A stretch of 64,000 nt of DNA from Bromus sterilis (taxonomy: Eukaryota > Streptophyta > Magnoliopsida > Poales > Poaceae), in the NCBI GenBank assembly GCA_950022295.1, contig OX465595.1, positions 428,228,270-428,292,269 of the forward strand, in the 5' to 3' direction. Below, piece after piece: positions 23,199 to 34,860 of this stretch. A program made the translations under genes and the position numbers. The notes under the pieces are model-generated. The model made no database searches and was not told the origin of the DNA. It was given only the letters and a program-made list of their open reading frames with translations. Position 1 is the first letter of the stretch. The number at the start of each line of letters is the position of its first letter.

Positions 23199-24831
23199 TT
23201 ATTACTCTTTTTGGAAAAATATAACAAAAGTGTACACATCTATCTCAAGCTTCAGGATTACCCTACATTGATGAGATGCAGCCACACGCTGGTACCATCT
23301 TAAGTAGTAGCGTGTTGATTACACGCTACCAGTATTTCATTACCAACCGTATCGTACTAGTCAAACACCGATAGTCGGCATTATGAAACGCTGCAGGTAA
23401 GGGGTTTATATACTAGTGCAGTGAAGGATGATCGAAGACGCAGTGTTGCGACGATCGTCGTGAGGCGAGCACATCGTATTGCTCGAAGGTGTGGTAGTAG
23501 GGCGCTTTCAGGGCGGAAAACAAGGGTTGTGTGTGCCCAAGCATTCCGCTGTGGAGGATGAGCTCCGGCATGAGAGACCACCGGCGTCGACTTTTTCACC
23601 CTCTCCCTCAGGTGTCATGCTCGACATTCCGTGGATCGAGCATTGTGGGCGGACTTCTTCTCTGAATTCGATGGGACCTCGAAAGCGTCAAGGTCTCCGG
23701 CGGATCCATCCTGGCAGCGATAGAACGGGCGGCACCAAATAGGACACAACTTATCATGAAAAGTGTACCAACATTATGATAATGTGTGTGCTTTGGGTGA
23801 GGCTTTGAGTCGATATAGGGTGTTCGATTCCAATGTGGTGGACGTCTGAATACCATTTAAAGCCCTCCGGGTTCGAGTCGATCTGTGGGACTTAGGATGT
23901 TTGGACCATCCCAATCTGATCTGGTTATCCACGTTGGATGGCTAAAAGTTATTGGGTGTTCTGGAGATGGCCAGAGAAGTCAGAACCTTGACAAATGGAC
24001 CCCTCAAACTGCCCCTATACGTTCGGGCAAATAACTTGGTCGGTGATTGGTTACTTACTTTTACCCAACCTGACACCTCAAATCAACCCTATAAGTTGGA
24101 GTTGTACGCCCCACCCAATGCAACCCATAAATGGAAGGATATGGTGAGGTCCGGACACGTCTGGATGCGTCGTCCGCCACATTGGACCAAATCACGCTGG
24201 GCCACCACACACCCTTTATAACCCCACCTCCGATGAACACTAGACCTTGGTCAATACTCTGAAATCTTCACTTCATGTCTCCTCCCTTCCCCGTTTCCTC
24301 TCCCAGACATCGCGTCAGGTGGCAGCTCGGGCAACCCCATAGATTAGGACACCTAGATGTGGATAACGATAAGGAGCTCGCCATTAGACGCACTTGAGCA
24401 ATCGCGGGTGGACGGGGTCAGCAGCTCGAGCTCCACGACACCCCCATCGCCCATCAGCACAATGTGGACGATGACGATTGGCTCTGACCCATCGTCTTTC
24501 TGTGGCAAGGCAGATCCGCCACCTCCCCCAACCATCTCCCTCCCTTTCGGCCCATGCTCCTCCTGGATGGTGTTGGGTTCTCATGCTAGCGCCGACCTAA
24601 TCGAAGGTGTGCGCAGAGCACTGTTAGAAGGCTGGCTGCAGACAAAGAAATATGATGGATGACTGGTCACTCGACACAGCGGGTTTCTAAAATCAAATAT
24701 GTTGGGTTCTATTGAAGTTGCGTAGGAACGGAGAAGAAGGGAGAAACCCGGTAGAACGAATCTTTTGTCGCCCTCCACACGGACGATACGAGGGTGACTA
24801 ACCCATGGTGTTGCCAAGAAGAGGGCGACGC
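23199..24831. repeat. Unclassified ~1.6-kb repeat, copy 1
   Basis: This copy matches 46558-48199 in the same orientation at roughly 97% identity (about 8 differences counted over 250 bases). Copy 2 has an 8-bp insertion near 47656. No terminal inverted repeats, LTRs or recognisable protein domain were found; the ORFs of up to ~100 codons on both strands match nothing I know. A CTTTATAACC TATA-like site lies near 24216. The left edge is cut at the LTR insertion point. Possibly a non-autonomous DNA transposon or an old segmental duplication. Confidence 0.75.
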
Positions 24832-25870
24832 ATTTTCAAACAATGATTTCCGACATGGCACATCAAATATGGATATTGTTGGCCGGAACAACCCATTATG
24901 CGCGAATTGTTTTTTCTAGATAAAGCACAACGTAAAAATACCCAAAAAAATTCAAACGATATTTTTTAAAATCCCATACATTTTGTGAACTGTGATTTAA
25001 GAAATAATATATATTTTTACAATACAACAAATTTTGCAATAGCTGATTTTTTCTAAACATAAAAAATTGTTATAAAATGTTGGTTTTTAAATTTTACTTA
25101 TAAATTTATTTAAACATATAGTAAAAACCATTCAATCTAATATAGATTTTGTTCAGCATAAATTATACAAAAAATCACTGTATATTAAAACAATGTTCCG
25201 TGTAAAGTGTGTTCAGAAAAATCAAAGATTGTTCATATTTTGAAAGTACAGAAAAAACTGACAAAACCAGACTGCTGCAAAGAACCGGATGCTACGTCCC
25301 GTTTGCTACAGTGTTAATGTTAGTTTCTATTCGCCATGCTTCAAAATAAAATTTGTGACCCAAAATAAAAACAGGAAGATTTTACGATTTTTTTAACTTT
25401 TGAACAATTTATTAAATGCCCAAACTTTAAAAAATTCTGAAAATATTTTAATTTTTTATATTTGAAAAAAACTTCTGCGCATATTTTAAAAAGCAAACAT
25501 TTTTCTAAATTTTCTAGCAATATTTATTTTATTTACGTTGCCTGTTGCAAAAAATTCGATTCGCACGTTACAAAAGAAAACAAAACCGAAAAAAAACCCA
25601 ACGCACATTAGCTACCGCGATAATGGACTGACTATATTCATCCTTATATCCAGCAAACTAGTGAATGATCCTAGTTAAGGTTCAAATTAGACCCGGTCGA
25701 AGTTATCCTAGGTTTTATGGACTCGCTAACTTGCGAATAAGAATGATGAAAGTTTAGTTTATTTCCTCGGGTGAGTCATCACCACTTAAAACACACAACA
25801 CCATACCGGTCAGCATTTTCAGTACATAAGTCCTATTCTTGATAAAAAAAATGTGTTGAAAAGCCATCTA
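24832..25870. other. AT-rich spacer, nothing recognised
   Basis: Low-complexity AT-rich sequence with many A and T runs. No gene, domain or terminal repeat was seen. The style (short TTTTTTGAA-type words) resembles decayed transposon sequence, but no family is supported. Confidence 0.5.
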
Positions 25871-26776
25871 ACCTCGGTGCCTTAGTGGGAAACATATGAA
25901 AAAACGTCGTCTTCATCTCGTCCTTTGTATACGGTGCATTGAGGTGACCGTCGACATGATGGAATTGATGGGAAAAAATATCCAACACCCCTTTCTTCGC
26001 ACGCGGTTCTCCTCGTAGCTATGACACCACGACCTCAATGAACTACAAAATAGTTCTTTTAATATAAGAAGCGGTCCCTCCTGTGTCTCCTCGACGTCGA
26101 CCTCGTCGCCTTGTGTCTCTTCTTCGGTGCCGGCGTCATGGGTGAAGTCGTCTTCCTCGGCGGCGAATGCCTCGGGGTCAAGGTGATGATGTGCTCCATC
26201 TCCGCGGCGAAAGACTCGGAGCCGACGGTGAAGGGGATGGTTTCACTAGTTTGCTGGGACGGGGTGGACGCGTAGGCCGGCGAGTAGGGAGGCTAGCCGG
26301 AAGCCGACGCCAGGCGCAGAGCGTGGGGGAAGGTGAGGTTGGGGTTGAAGCCGCTGGAATCAGGCGACTGTGTGGCCCCACATGCCGACGGCATCGAAGG
26401 TGAGAAGTTACTGGCGGGAGAGGTGACGCTCTGCTGAATTGGGGGGGCGAAACTGCGACGCACCAGAGCGAACGGCCTCCGCCGCCGCAAGGGCCTCCCG
26501 CAGGTCGCGCTTGGTCACAGCCACCGCCTCTTGGATGGCCTCCAGATCCTTCGCCGCCTTCTTCTTGGCGGCCTCCATGCTCTCCCGGAGTAGCTGGGCT
26601 TCGAGCCTGCTGCGCCGAGAAGCGGACGTCACCGAGCGGCGCAACTCGTCGGCCTTCCACCCGGCGTCCGTCCAACCCTTCGTCTTGGTAGCGGCGCCCT
26701 CGGCTTCCTCTTCTTGGGGAGGGGCGGAGCTGGCTCATCGGCGCGGCGAAGGGCCGCATATTTCTTCTTTGGCGGC
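25870..26776 (-). pseudogene. PIF/Harbinger-type ORF1 remnant
   Basis: On the minus strand a MPPKK-start protein opens at 26776. It has a basic proline-rich N-terminus and, in another frame, an alanine/lysine-rich coiled-coil stretch (LEAQLLRESMEAAKKKAAK) at ~26590-26530. It continues through FNPNLTFPHA near 26340 to an acidic ETQGDEVDVEETQE tail near 26100, again after frame changes. In my memory this order matches the non-transposase ORF (ORF1) of grass PIF/Harbinger elements. Several frameshifts and stops make it non-functional. The exact lower limit is uncertain. Confidence 0.55.
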
Positions 26777-27064
26777 ATGGGGAAGATCTTGGGGGAAATG
26801 GCGGGAGCAGGGGGCGGGGGGATGGAAAACGACGGGAGATGACTTGTATCTCGCCGACAGAGCGGCCCCACGCGACGTTTCGTTTCGTCCGACGTTCCCA
26901 AGAGCCCCCCAGCGCGCAGGGGTCTCCTTGGGATCGCCGGATCTACTTTCGGCCCAATCCGGCGCTAATTAGACTCTTTGGGGCGCGGCTGGGCGAATTT
27001 CGTCCATTCGGACCAAATAGCACCGGCTTGGGGGCCTTTTGGGGGCGCGGCTGGAGATGCTCTA
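26777..27064 (-). mobile_element. Putative Harbinger element end
   Basis: The GC-rich untranslated segment upstream of ORF1 ends, on the minus strand, with TTA then GAGCATCTCCAGCCGCG. A GAGCATCTCC terminus beside a TTA is consistent with a PIF/Harbinger end and its 3-bp duplication. The opposite end was not found, so the element is probably truncated. Confidence 0.4.
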
Positions 27065-27065
27065 A

Positions 27066-27404
27066 GTGCCAAAGTTTATTGATGGTAGTGTACCACACAA
27101 AAGCACACATGGGGGTTTTGGCTTCATAATTCGGGATAGTGCGGGTCAAGGGGTGGTTGCTGGAGCTGGACATATTCAACACATCCTTAATCCATTGCAA
27201 GCTGAAGCGATGGCGTGCCTAAAGACTCTACATGCAGCACAACAACTGGAGATGGTCACAGTGGTTGTGGAGATGGACTCCACTGATCTCTTGCATGCTA
27301 TCAATGGAATGGACCAAGATCATTCGGCCATTGGTGTCATCTTCAAAGAAATTAGGTCATTTGCTTCGCTAAACTTTTCTCATTTTGAAATAATGTACTG
27401 CACA
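27066..27404 (+). pseudogene. LINE-type RNase H domain fragment
   Basis: The open frame has the plant RVT_3/RNase H pattern: FIDGS, QAEAMAC and EMDSTDL supply three acidic catalytic positions (D, E, D). The match ends at MYCTRG, so the usual C-terminal NxVAHxLA segment is missing. The 5' side is cut by the Harbinger-like end at 27064. After 27404 the sequence changes to unrelated GC-rich DNA. This is a retroelement fragment, not a host gene. Confidence 0.7.
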
Positions 27405-28700
27405 AGAGGTTCGCTCGATCGATCCAGCGCCAGCACTGCGCATCGTGGGGGAGCTGGCCACCTGGGCCTGGCCTTTTCCTTGGACGAGGCCCCGGGCCCA
27501 AGCAAAAAACCTATATAAGTATAACTAAAGAAAAAAGCTGCACCCCAGGCCTGGGCCTGGGGTGTAGCTTCGCCCCTGCGTGAATGCACACAATCATCCG
27601 CCGATCCTTATGAATTCTTCTGGCTCGGACGTCATCCCGAACATGAGCTGGTTCTCGGTAAATGAAACCTTTATTGATTGACCGTCAAATGCTATTCAAC
27701 TTACTCATCTTTTAATCACATCTTCTGCTTCTGATCCTTCATTTTGGAAGTCATAGAGAGGGTGGTGTACATGGATAGTGTATCCATATTCGTTATATTT
27801 TTGTGACCAACTTATATGTATAAATATTTTTATCAGACTTACGGTTTATTTTCTATGATTTTTTAAAGTTTTAAATGAATTTCTCTAATTTTGCAATTAG
27901 TTTAATTCAAATTAAAAAGCAATAAATACTTTTTGTACACAACAACACCCAGCCATAGTGTATGACTGGTGGGGCCAGGGGGGTTGGGTTGACTGGTCAA
28001 AATGAACAGTGTAAGGGTGTCCCACATGTCATTGTCTACTATTGGAATTCCCTAAATTTTGCTAAGTCTAAGATTTCTGGTTTAACATCAATTAGCTATT
28101 TTTGAGGGGCTACGATTTTGAGTTCTGCTCATCCTACGGATTAGCGCCCTAAATCAAAATTTCTCAGTTTTCTGTGATCTATGATCTGGTACGGAAACCA
28201 AATTTATTAGAGTTCATTTACTCGACGAAAACTTTGTTGGAAAACGCCACATAATGTTAACTGCAGAAACTTGTTAAATTTAGCAAACTTTGATTGATGA
28301 TTGCATCAAATCTATAGCTCCAATAAAGATGCTTCTTATAAGTGTTTTGCACTACAGCCAGAGTACTTTCTTGTCATGCCCTTCGATGGCATGAAAGATC
28401 CATATAGCTTGTACATCAACAACACCAAATTAGCAATGGCGGCGCGGCTATTTTTCTGCTAACAGAATTCTGCGTTTTGTGATTTTCATAGTATTTAATC
28501 CCTACCTCAAATGAAGTTGGTCCAGTGGAGTAAAATGAAGGTTGATAAGTGTACATTCTTCTCATATCATTTTCATCCAAACTAAAATTAATTTGGTTAA
28601 TGCTTTGCTGCTGTTTGTTGCAGCCAAATGGAGGCTTAGTGTAGTATTCAATAGCAGCAGCAGCAGTAGCAATTAACAGCAATAGCAGGGCCGCAGCAAG
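27405..28700. other. Spacer with no recognised gene
   Basis: 27405-27590 is GC-rich and includes a 10-bp perfect inverted repeat at 27542-27563. From about 27650 the sequence is AT-rich, with a GTGGGGCCAGG segment near 27970 of the kind found in LTRs. It may belong to the minus-strand LTR that follows, but no boundary was found. Confidence 0.4.
27542..27563. repeat. Perfect short inverted repeat
   Basis: ACCCCAGGCC and GGCCTGGGGT are separated by two bases, giving a 10-bp GC-rich stem. No neighbouring gene explains it; it may be the inner part of a lost transposon. Confidence 0.6.
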
Positions 28701-28810
28701 CAGGACAGCAACTAAAGTCAGCAGCTGCAGCTAGCAAGCAGAGCATCCCGGCAGCGGCGAGGAGCAGCAGGGGGAACGGCCTGCTTGGCTGTGCCACTCA
28801 TACACGTTGT

Positions 28811-28826
28811 ACACACACACACACAC
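28811..28826. repeat. (AC)8 microsatellite
   Basis: Eight AC units flanked by GT and GTAC. A further CAG-rich stretch lies at 28650-28690. Confidence 0.85.
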
Positions 28827-29255
28827 GTACACACCCTAAGGGGAGTCAGGGGCGCGGTCGGCGCATCCAGTGAGCGCGAGCTCGGGTGGCGGCAATTTCT
28901 AGCGTCTACGGCGTCGGAGTCGTCGGGGAAGGGGCTCACGGAGAGGCTCGTGGACGAGCTCGACGAGGCCGGGATGTGTCGGTGGCGGAGAAGACGACGC
29001 GATGGCGAGGCAGCAGGGCGTCCGAGCTCGAACCGGTGCACGTGGTCGAACGAGTCGTCAACGGGGGAGCTCCAGGACAACCTCCCGGTCGCCGGGGAGG
29101 CCAGTGGCCGCGACGACGGCGATGGCACGGCGACCTCGCGCACAGGAACGAAGAACTGAACGGGACGATTGAGGGAGGAAGAGTGGGTGGCCTAGGGTTT
29201 GTATCAGGCGTCGGGGAGGGTCTTATATGTCTCGGGGGTTCCACCGTATGGTCGA

Positions 29256-32200
29256 TGTAAGGCCCCCGATTCGGTGCTAACTCGAGTTTGTCGCTTTCGC
29301 GTCCCGCTCAAGTTAGTAGCGCATAAAGAGCCACCGACTCACGACACTCGCACTCATGTCGCTGCCGGATTCTCGACAACAGGTATGTGAACAATGAACT
29401 TAAAACTAAGACATAAATATATAGAGTCCAGAGCATACATCGCCACCGGAATTTATTACATCATCTCAGAGGTCCGTGGACCCAACAGTACATCATGCAA
29501 CAAGCGGAAGACAATCGCGACCGAGTACGGTCAAAATCCAAATTCCCTAGAGAGGGCTGCACATAAAGAGTCCACCCACGGATCGTCGAAGCCCAACTAT
29601 AGGATCTACTGAACGAGGTCGTCCTCATCGTCATCCTCCGGGGGCACCTCCACGAAGTATCGCCCAGTGCTCGGGTCGAGGTAGTAGTCCACTGCAGCGG
29701 CCGATCAGGCAAAACAGTAAAAGCACAAAAGGAAAGCAGGGGTGAGATTATACCATTACAGGATAACTAACTCCCTACGGTAAGACAAGGTAAAATTAAA
29801 GGTTGCAGCCGCACTAGCATATATGGCGGCTAACGTTCTAATAGAGTAGGGGTAAGATCCAAGAATACACGTGACATCGCGCCATAAGTCTGCTATTCCC
29901 TACTTACGTCAATCATAACACAACCTAGATCTTCTCTCGGTCCCCCTGGACGAAGAAAAGCAACCGAGGCACTCACACGGTAGGCAAGTTTTAATTATGA
30001 TTCAAATTTTTGATGTTATTCTATGAACAAGGAGTAGGTCTCAAGTCGTCCATAACCGCGGACACGGCTTTTCGAAAAGATTTAACCCTGCAGGGGTGTA
30101 CCAACTGTCCATCATAGGCTTCGCATGTACGCCCGGTTTCCACTTGGCTAGGTAAGCGCCTGAAACTCCGGAACATCAGAGTCCCTCTAACTAACAACGC
30201 ACAATTCCGGGTGGCCCCCGATGAGTCGACACCCAACTCAAAAGCCGGCCGCGCTCTCGAATCGGCCTCTACCATTTGGACGAGGTCGGGTTAGTTACCC
30301 AAATAGATGTGGACAACCCCCTAGCTTCCAGATTTGGACCAATAAGAGAAACCATGTCTCCGCTGTCCCGGGTTGTTTCAAAAACTACTGGGGTACCAAC
30401 CAAGCACACACACGTTTGCAAAAGTAAATCAGCTTGGGCCACCACTAGAACTGTTTGAAGCTAGGTAGGTAAGACAAGGGGACCCCATAGAATCCCACAC
30501 GCGATTAGGCACGCTCGTCAAGAAACACAATACCCGGAACTCGGGACCTAGGTGACTCAAATGGAACAAAACACCTGGCGGGAACAGCCCGGTCTGCCAT
30601 CTTTCGTCAAGTATAAATTAACATCATATTAATAATAAATATCAACCAACTTCTTTAAATAACATGATATCCCAAACCATAGCATAGGGTAAGCAGCACG
30701 TTTTCCTACTCATACTAAGCAATGGCTGAGCAGTGGTAACTTAGCAATACAAAGGTTTGCTGGGATGTGGGGATCATGGCTGTTTGGTTTTTGAAAGTGG
30801 CATAGCAAGTGCATAGGATCAGACAAACGTTCTAGACTACAGCTAGGCAGGTAGTCAGAAAGGTATCAAGTAATGGTATAAATCTTCCCCTTGACTGGGT
30901 AGTCGGTCGTCGAAGCAGACGTAGCAGGCTCCTCGGGCTCGGTGTCGGAAATCTCCACGTAAGTCTCCTCGGCGGTCTCAGGTGCTAACGTAAAGTACCA
31001 GCAAGGGAAAGACACGTAAGTAAGCAATGGGTACAATGCACAGGCAAAGATGGTATGATCAAATTTAATCGACATGATATGTCCCTATCTAGTCAGATTT
31101 AAATGAAGGTGGTGACGACATGTCAACAACTTCATATGCAATTTATTTACGAAAATGGCTTTGGTCTTAGCCTTAATTTGGTGTAAGTAGCATGGCAACA
31201 TGACATGATCAACAATGCAATTAACAGAAATAATTACAACGTGAAAATAAAACATCGATTCCGGAGACAGAGAGATGTCGATGAATTTGACATCGGAAAG
31301 GTGCAACAAAAGAAGGAACCCAGCCACATTGCACATGACAATATGCATAGGGGCTGGTTTTCAAAGATGTAAAGATTTGAAGAAGACATGGACAGGAACC
31401 TGGGACCTGAGTGCAAGTTGCACTAGATGCATTTGAAAGAGGCTCAAATGGTCAAACCATTATCACCAGGAAATTCCTTGGGAGAAACTACCCCAAAAAC
31501 ATATATGGCATGGCCATATTTGGATTTGGGAAGCACTTGACAAAAACAAAGATTTGAGGGGGCTATTTGCAAAATTACCACACTCCAATTAGTAGAGGGG
31601 GCAAAGTGCAAAATTTACCTCACCATTGAGATCAGTGGGTCAAACTACCCCAAATTCCTATATGGCATGAATGCCTGAGGCAGAAAAGATCAAAAGTCCC
31701 AAAACAGATTTGAATTTGAATTCAAATCAATTTTGAGAAAAAAAAGAAAATCAGAAAGAAAAGGAAAAGGAAAAAAACAAAACGGGCATCAGCACTGGGC
31801 TGGATTCGGCCAAACGGCCCACCTCTTCTTCTCTTCCTCTGGACCAGCCCACTTCCTGCGAGGGGCCCATGCGTCAGCCACTAAAAAAAGAAAAAGGAGC
31901 GTTGCGCTCGGGGGGCGGGGGGCTCGAACCCTCGACGCAGCTCTCTACCATCTCGCTCCGGACCACTGCGCGTCGCTCGACAGGGAGCAGCTCCAAGGCT
32001 AGATGAACTGACCTTGGGCTTCTGAACCTGACGAAAGAAAACGGACACGCGCGCCCCACGAGATTCAGGCGAAGCTAGCATGAACTACGCGGCGACGCTG
32101 GCTTCACAGGCACCACGAGCCTCTAGCTGGCACATCCACGCACGGGCGTACGCTGGGATCTGGCCGGAGTCGCAAAGACGGCGGCGGGGACTTCTACTAA

Positions 32201-33714
32201 AAACGGCTCGACGCTACTGTCACCTCAAGACGGATTCAGATGATGCAAACGACGACTTCCGGCGACTGCGGCCTCGCACACAGGTCGCCGGGGCTCGAGC
32301 AAGCCTACGGGGCTGAAGACGGCACCTACGTCTATGCGACAAAACCCGAGCTTGCCCCATATCTGCACCAACGGCGACGGCCGGCTCGTCACAAGTTTGT
32401 GCGGCGCACTGCGTACAGGGTTCAGACCGCGGCGGCAACACCAAACGAAGTAGGCGCGGGGTTTCAAAGCCACACCTTGGCTGCAAAGGGCGCGTCCTAG
32501 ACGTCCACAGAGCGCGCCCCGTGCACCTAGAACACGCTGGGGCCACGGTGGCCTCGACGGCACGGCATCTCGCGGACGGAGGCGGAGCGGCTCGGAGGGG
32601 GCGACAACACGATCACTACAGGGGATCTGGGATCTCGCGTCTCACCTAGAGGGGTGTCGATGACGGGAAGGGCGTGTCGGAGGCGAGGAAGGTGGACGGA
32701 GACGTCGCCGGGGTTGGAGGCTTCCGCGGCGGGGCTCGTCGTCGAGGACTCAATACGGCGCGTCCAACGGCAACCTGCACGGGGGAAACGAGAACGATGA
32801 GGTCGGAGATCACGAGCGCGAGCGCTCGCTCGACGACATCGAGACACGGCGGCGAGATTGCTCACCGGAGTTGCGGCTTCAGCCAGAACAGGGGACGACC
32901 ATGGCTGGAGAGCGGCGACGGCGGCGAGATTTGGAAGGGGGGAATGAGTTCTAGGGTTCTCCGCGGGGGCAGGCGACGGCTGGGCTATAAAGGGGGGCTC
33001 TCCTAGCCACGTCGACGCCGGAGCTGCCCACGTGGCCGCCGGTGTCAGAGGAGGCCGGCGAGGTCCCCCCGGACACGTTGGAAAGGCGACGGGGGACGGT
33101 CGTCCGATCAAGATCAACGGCTCGGAGGTCACCCCGCGTACCGGTTCGCCAGGTGGGCTTCAACCCAAGAGGAGGCAGGCCAGGCTGGGCTGGGCCTGCT
33201 GGTTGTCTCCAAAAAGGATGAGAAATGAAATTTTCTCATAAAAAAACAGAAAACTTCAGGAGTATTCTAGAATTAATTACAAGGCACAAAAATACACAAA
33301 AATATGTATAATTCTCCTTGAATTAACCTTCAAATTCTAAAAATGGTCTGAGCATTTTTGCAACAACTAAAATGTGGAGCTCCTTTAAAAAATCGAAAAC
33401 ACCTTGAACTAGAGCCCACATTTTTAGATTTGGCAAAAATGATGCAAGGGTTTTGAAAAGCTTGGGAAGGGAATAGAATTGTCTATGCCAAGTTTGGGAT
33501 CAAGGGGAGCATGCATGCAACAATTAAAAATTCCTCAAACACCCATCTTGAACCATTTTGGATGCAAACTCAAACAAACCAAATGGGCTCCAATCCCAAA
33601 GCAAATTTAAATGACCACATGAAATTATAATGTTTAGCATCATGCCAAGTTACAAAGTCAATAGACAAAGTACAATCTCCTGGTGATTTTTATTTATTGC
33701 ACAGGGCTGTTACA
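29256..33714 (-). mobile_element. 4.46-kb solo LTR, minus strand, TSD GTCGA
   Basis: The plus strand begins TGTAAGGCCCCC and ends GGGCTGTTACA. Perfect GTCGA copies flank it at 29251-29255 and 33715-33719. The segment CCATAACCGCGGACACGG near 30049 parallels CCATAACCGCGGACGCGG of the other family's minus-strand LTR (5567), so this is a diverged relative in minus orientation. No internal region is present. The ORFs at 31.7-33.2 kb are GC-rich leader-type sequence without recognisable domains. Confidence 0.9.
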
Positions 33715-34322
33715 GTCGACACGTCGACCACAACAACCATTGTGGTTGGATGGCCGCCACGCCATTGCACTGCCTCCTCCCTGTACATAGAATGAAGAAA
33801 GGTCGTGGCCTAGCGTGCTGGGTTGTACTGTGGCCACTAGGGGTCCAGAGGGGCACAGTAGGCGTTAGACCTATCCCGTTTTTTTAAATTCCTTTTCTGT
33901 TTTCTGTTTTCCAGTAGCTTTGGCATTTTTTTTCTAGCCAACAATCACTTTTGTAAAATGTGTGGCTGGCCTCAATATTTAGTATGCAATATTCCACACT
34001 GCCACAAAAAGTTTGAGTTCAAACAAAAATGGTTTAGATTTTATTTATTTATCCAAGGGACTATATGGGGTTGTTTGGCACTGTTTTATTTGTTTAAAAT
34101 ATCTAAACCATTTCAGTTATAATATAACCTACTGATTATTTGGCATCTAATAAAATTGTTTGCACAATTTTTGGAACAACTTTATTTTCCCACATTGTTT
34201 TGAATTTTCAAATGAGTTTGAATTTGAACTTGAATTATAAAGATGATTATCCCTTGCATAATAATGATGACATGGCATTTAACAAGGTGATTACTGTATC
34301 GTGACACCCGGGGTGTTACACC

Positions 34323-34460
34323 ATGGCCGTAAAGCTCTTCTGGGGCGTCCACTGCTGGCCCGTGGTGGCACTCGTCGCCGTGCAGGCCATGGCCTTGTGG
34401 GCAGTGAATCGTCGTTTTCGAGTGCTCAAGCTCCGTCGAGAACTGCAGTTAGTCAAGTGA
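34323..34460 (+). CDS. 45-residue ORF with one membrane helix, beside an LTR end
   Basis: An ATG in good context (CCATGG) begins two bases after the LTR terminus at 34320. The predicted peptide has a hydrophobic stretch at ~11-28 and a basic tail rich in Arg and Lys (RRFRVLKLRRELQLVK). The coding stretch is GC-rich, while the following ~300 bases are AT-rich and look like a 3' untranslated region. I do not recognise the family. It could be a complete small membrane protein, the last exon of a gene whose upstream part was displaced by the LTR, or chance. Confidence 0.3.
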   Translation: MAVKLFWGVHCWPVVALVAVQAMALWAVNRRFRVLKLRRELQLVK

Positions 34461-34818
34461 TAAGCTGGCTAGTTAGGGTTGGTTAATTACTTGGTTATGG
34501 TTGTGTGGGATGGGATCACCAAGTGAAATGATGTGTCCGGCGCGTGCGCCTTGAGGACAATGTATCAATCGTTCGACTCCTACTTATTGTTGGTCTAAGA
34601 TTCTTAGGGACTGCGTTTCGTCTAGATAGTTTAGTTTAGCAAGATGAAGAAGAGAATATATGTACCACCGGTTGGTTGTTGGTGTTGGCTTAAATTAATT
34701 CAATCTTTTCTTGTGTAATTCAATTCTATTGTTGGCTTAAATCAATCCTTAATTTTAGTAATGCATGTCGCATCGGGATTTCTCTCACATGGCGGTTCAA
34801 GCAAACTGCATTTCTCTC

Positions 34819-34860
<42 letters not shown>

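Larger units (their letters stand above)
28700..34320 (-). mobile_element. Minus-strand LTR interrupted by a solo LTR; left limit uncertain
   Basis: At 34301-34320 the plus strand ends GACACCCGGGGTGTTACA, which on the minus strand is a TGTAACACCCC LTR start. The LTR runs down to 33715, is interrupted by the solo LTR, and resumes at 29255. A CATATAAG box lies at ~29224-29231 (minus sense), followed by a GC-rich leader at 28720-29210. The overlapping GC-rich ORFs there look like leader sequence. The lower end was not located. Confidence 0.55.

Noticed and set aside
26439..26972. 177-codon plus-strand ORF
   Set aside because: It is antisense to the Harbinger ORF1 remnant and consists of low-complexity Ala/Ser/Arg sequence.
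32527..33132. 201-codon minus-strand ORF
   Set aside because: It lies inside the solo LTR, is GC-driven and Pro/Ala/Arg-rich, and competing ORFs overlap on the other strand.
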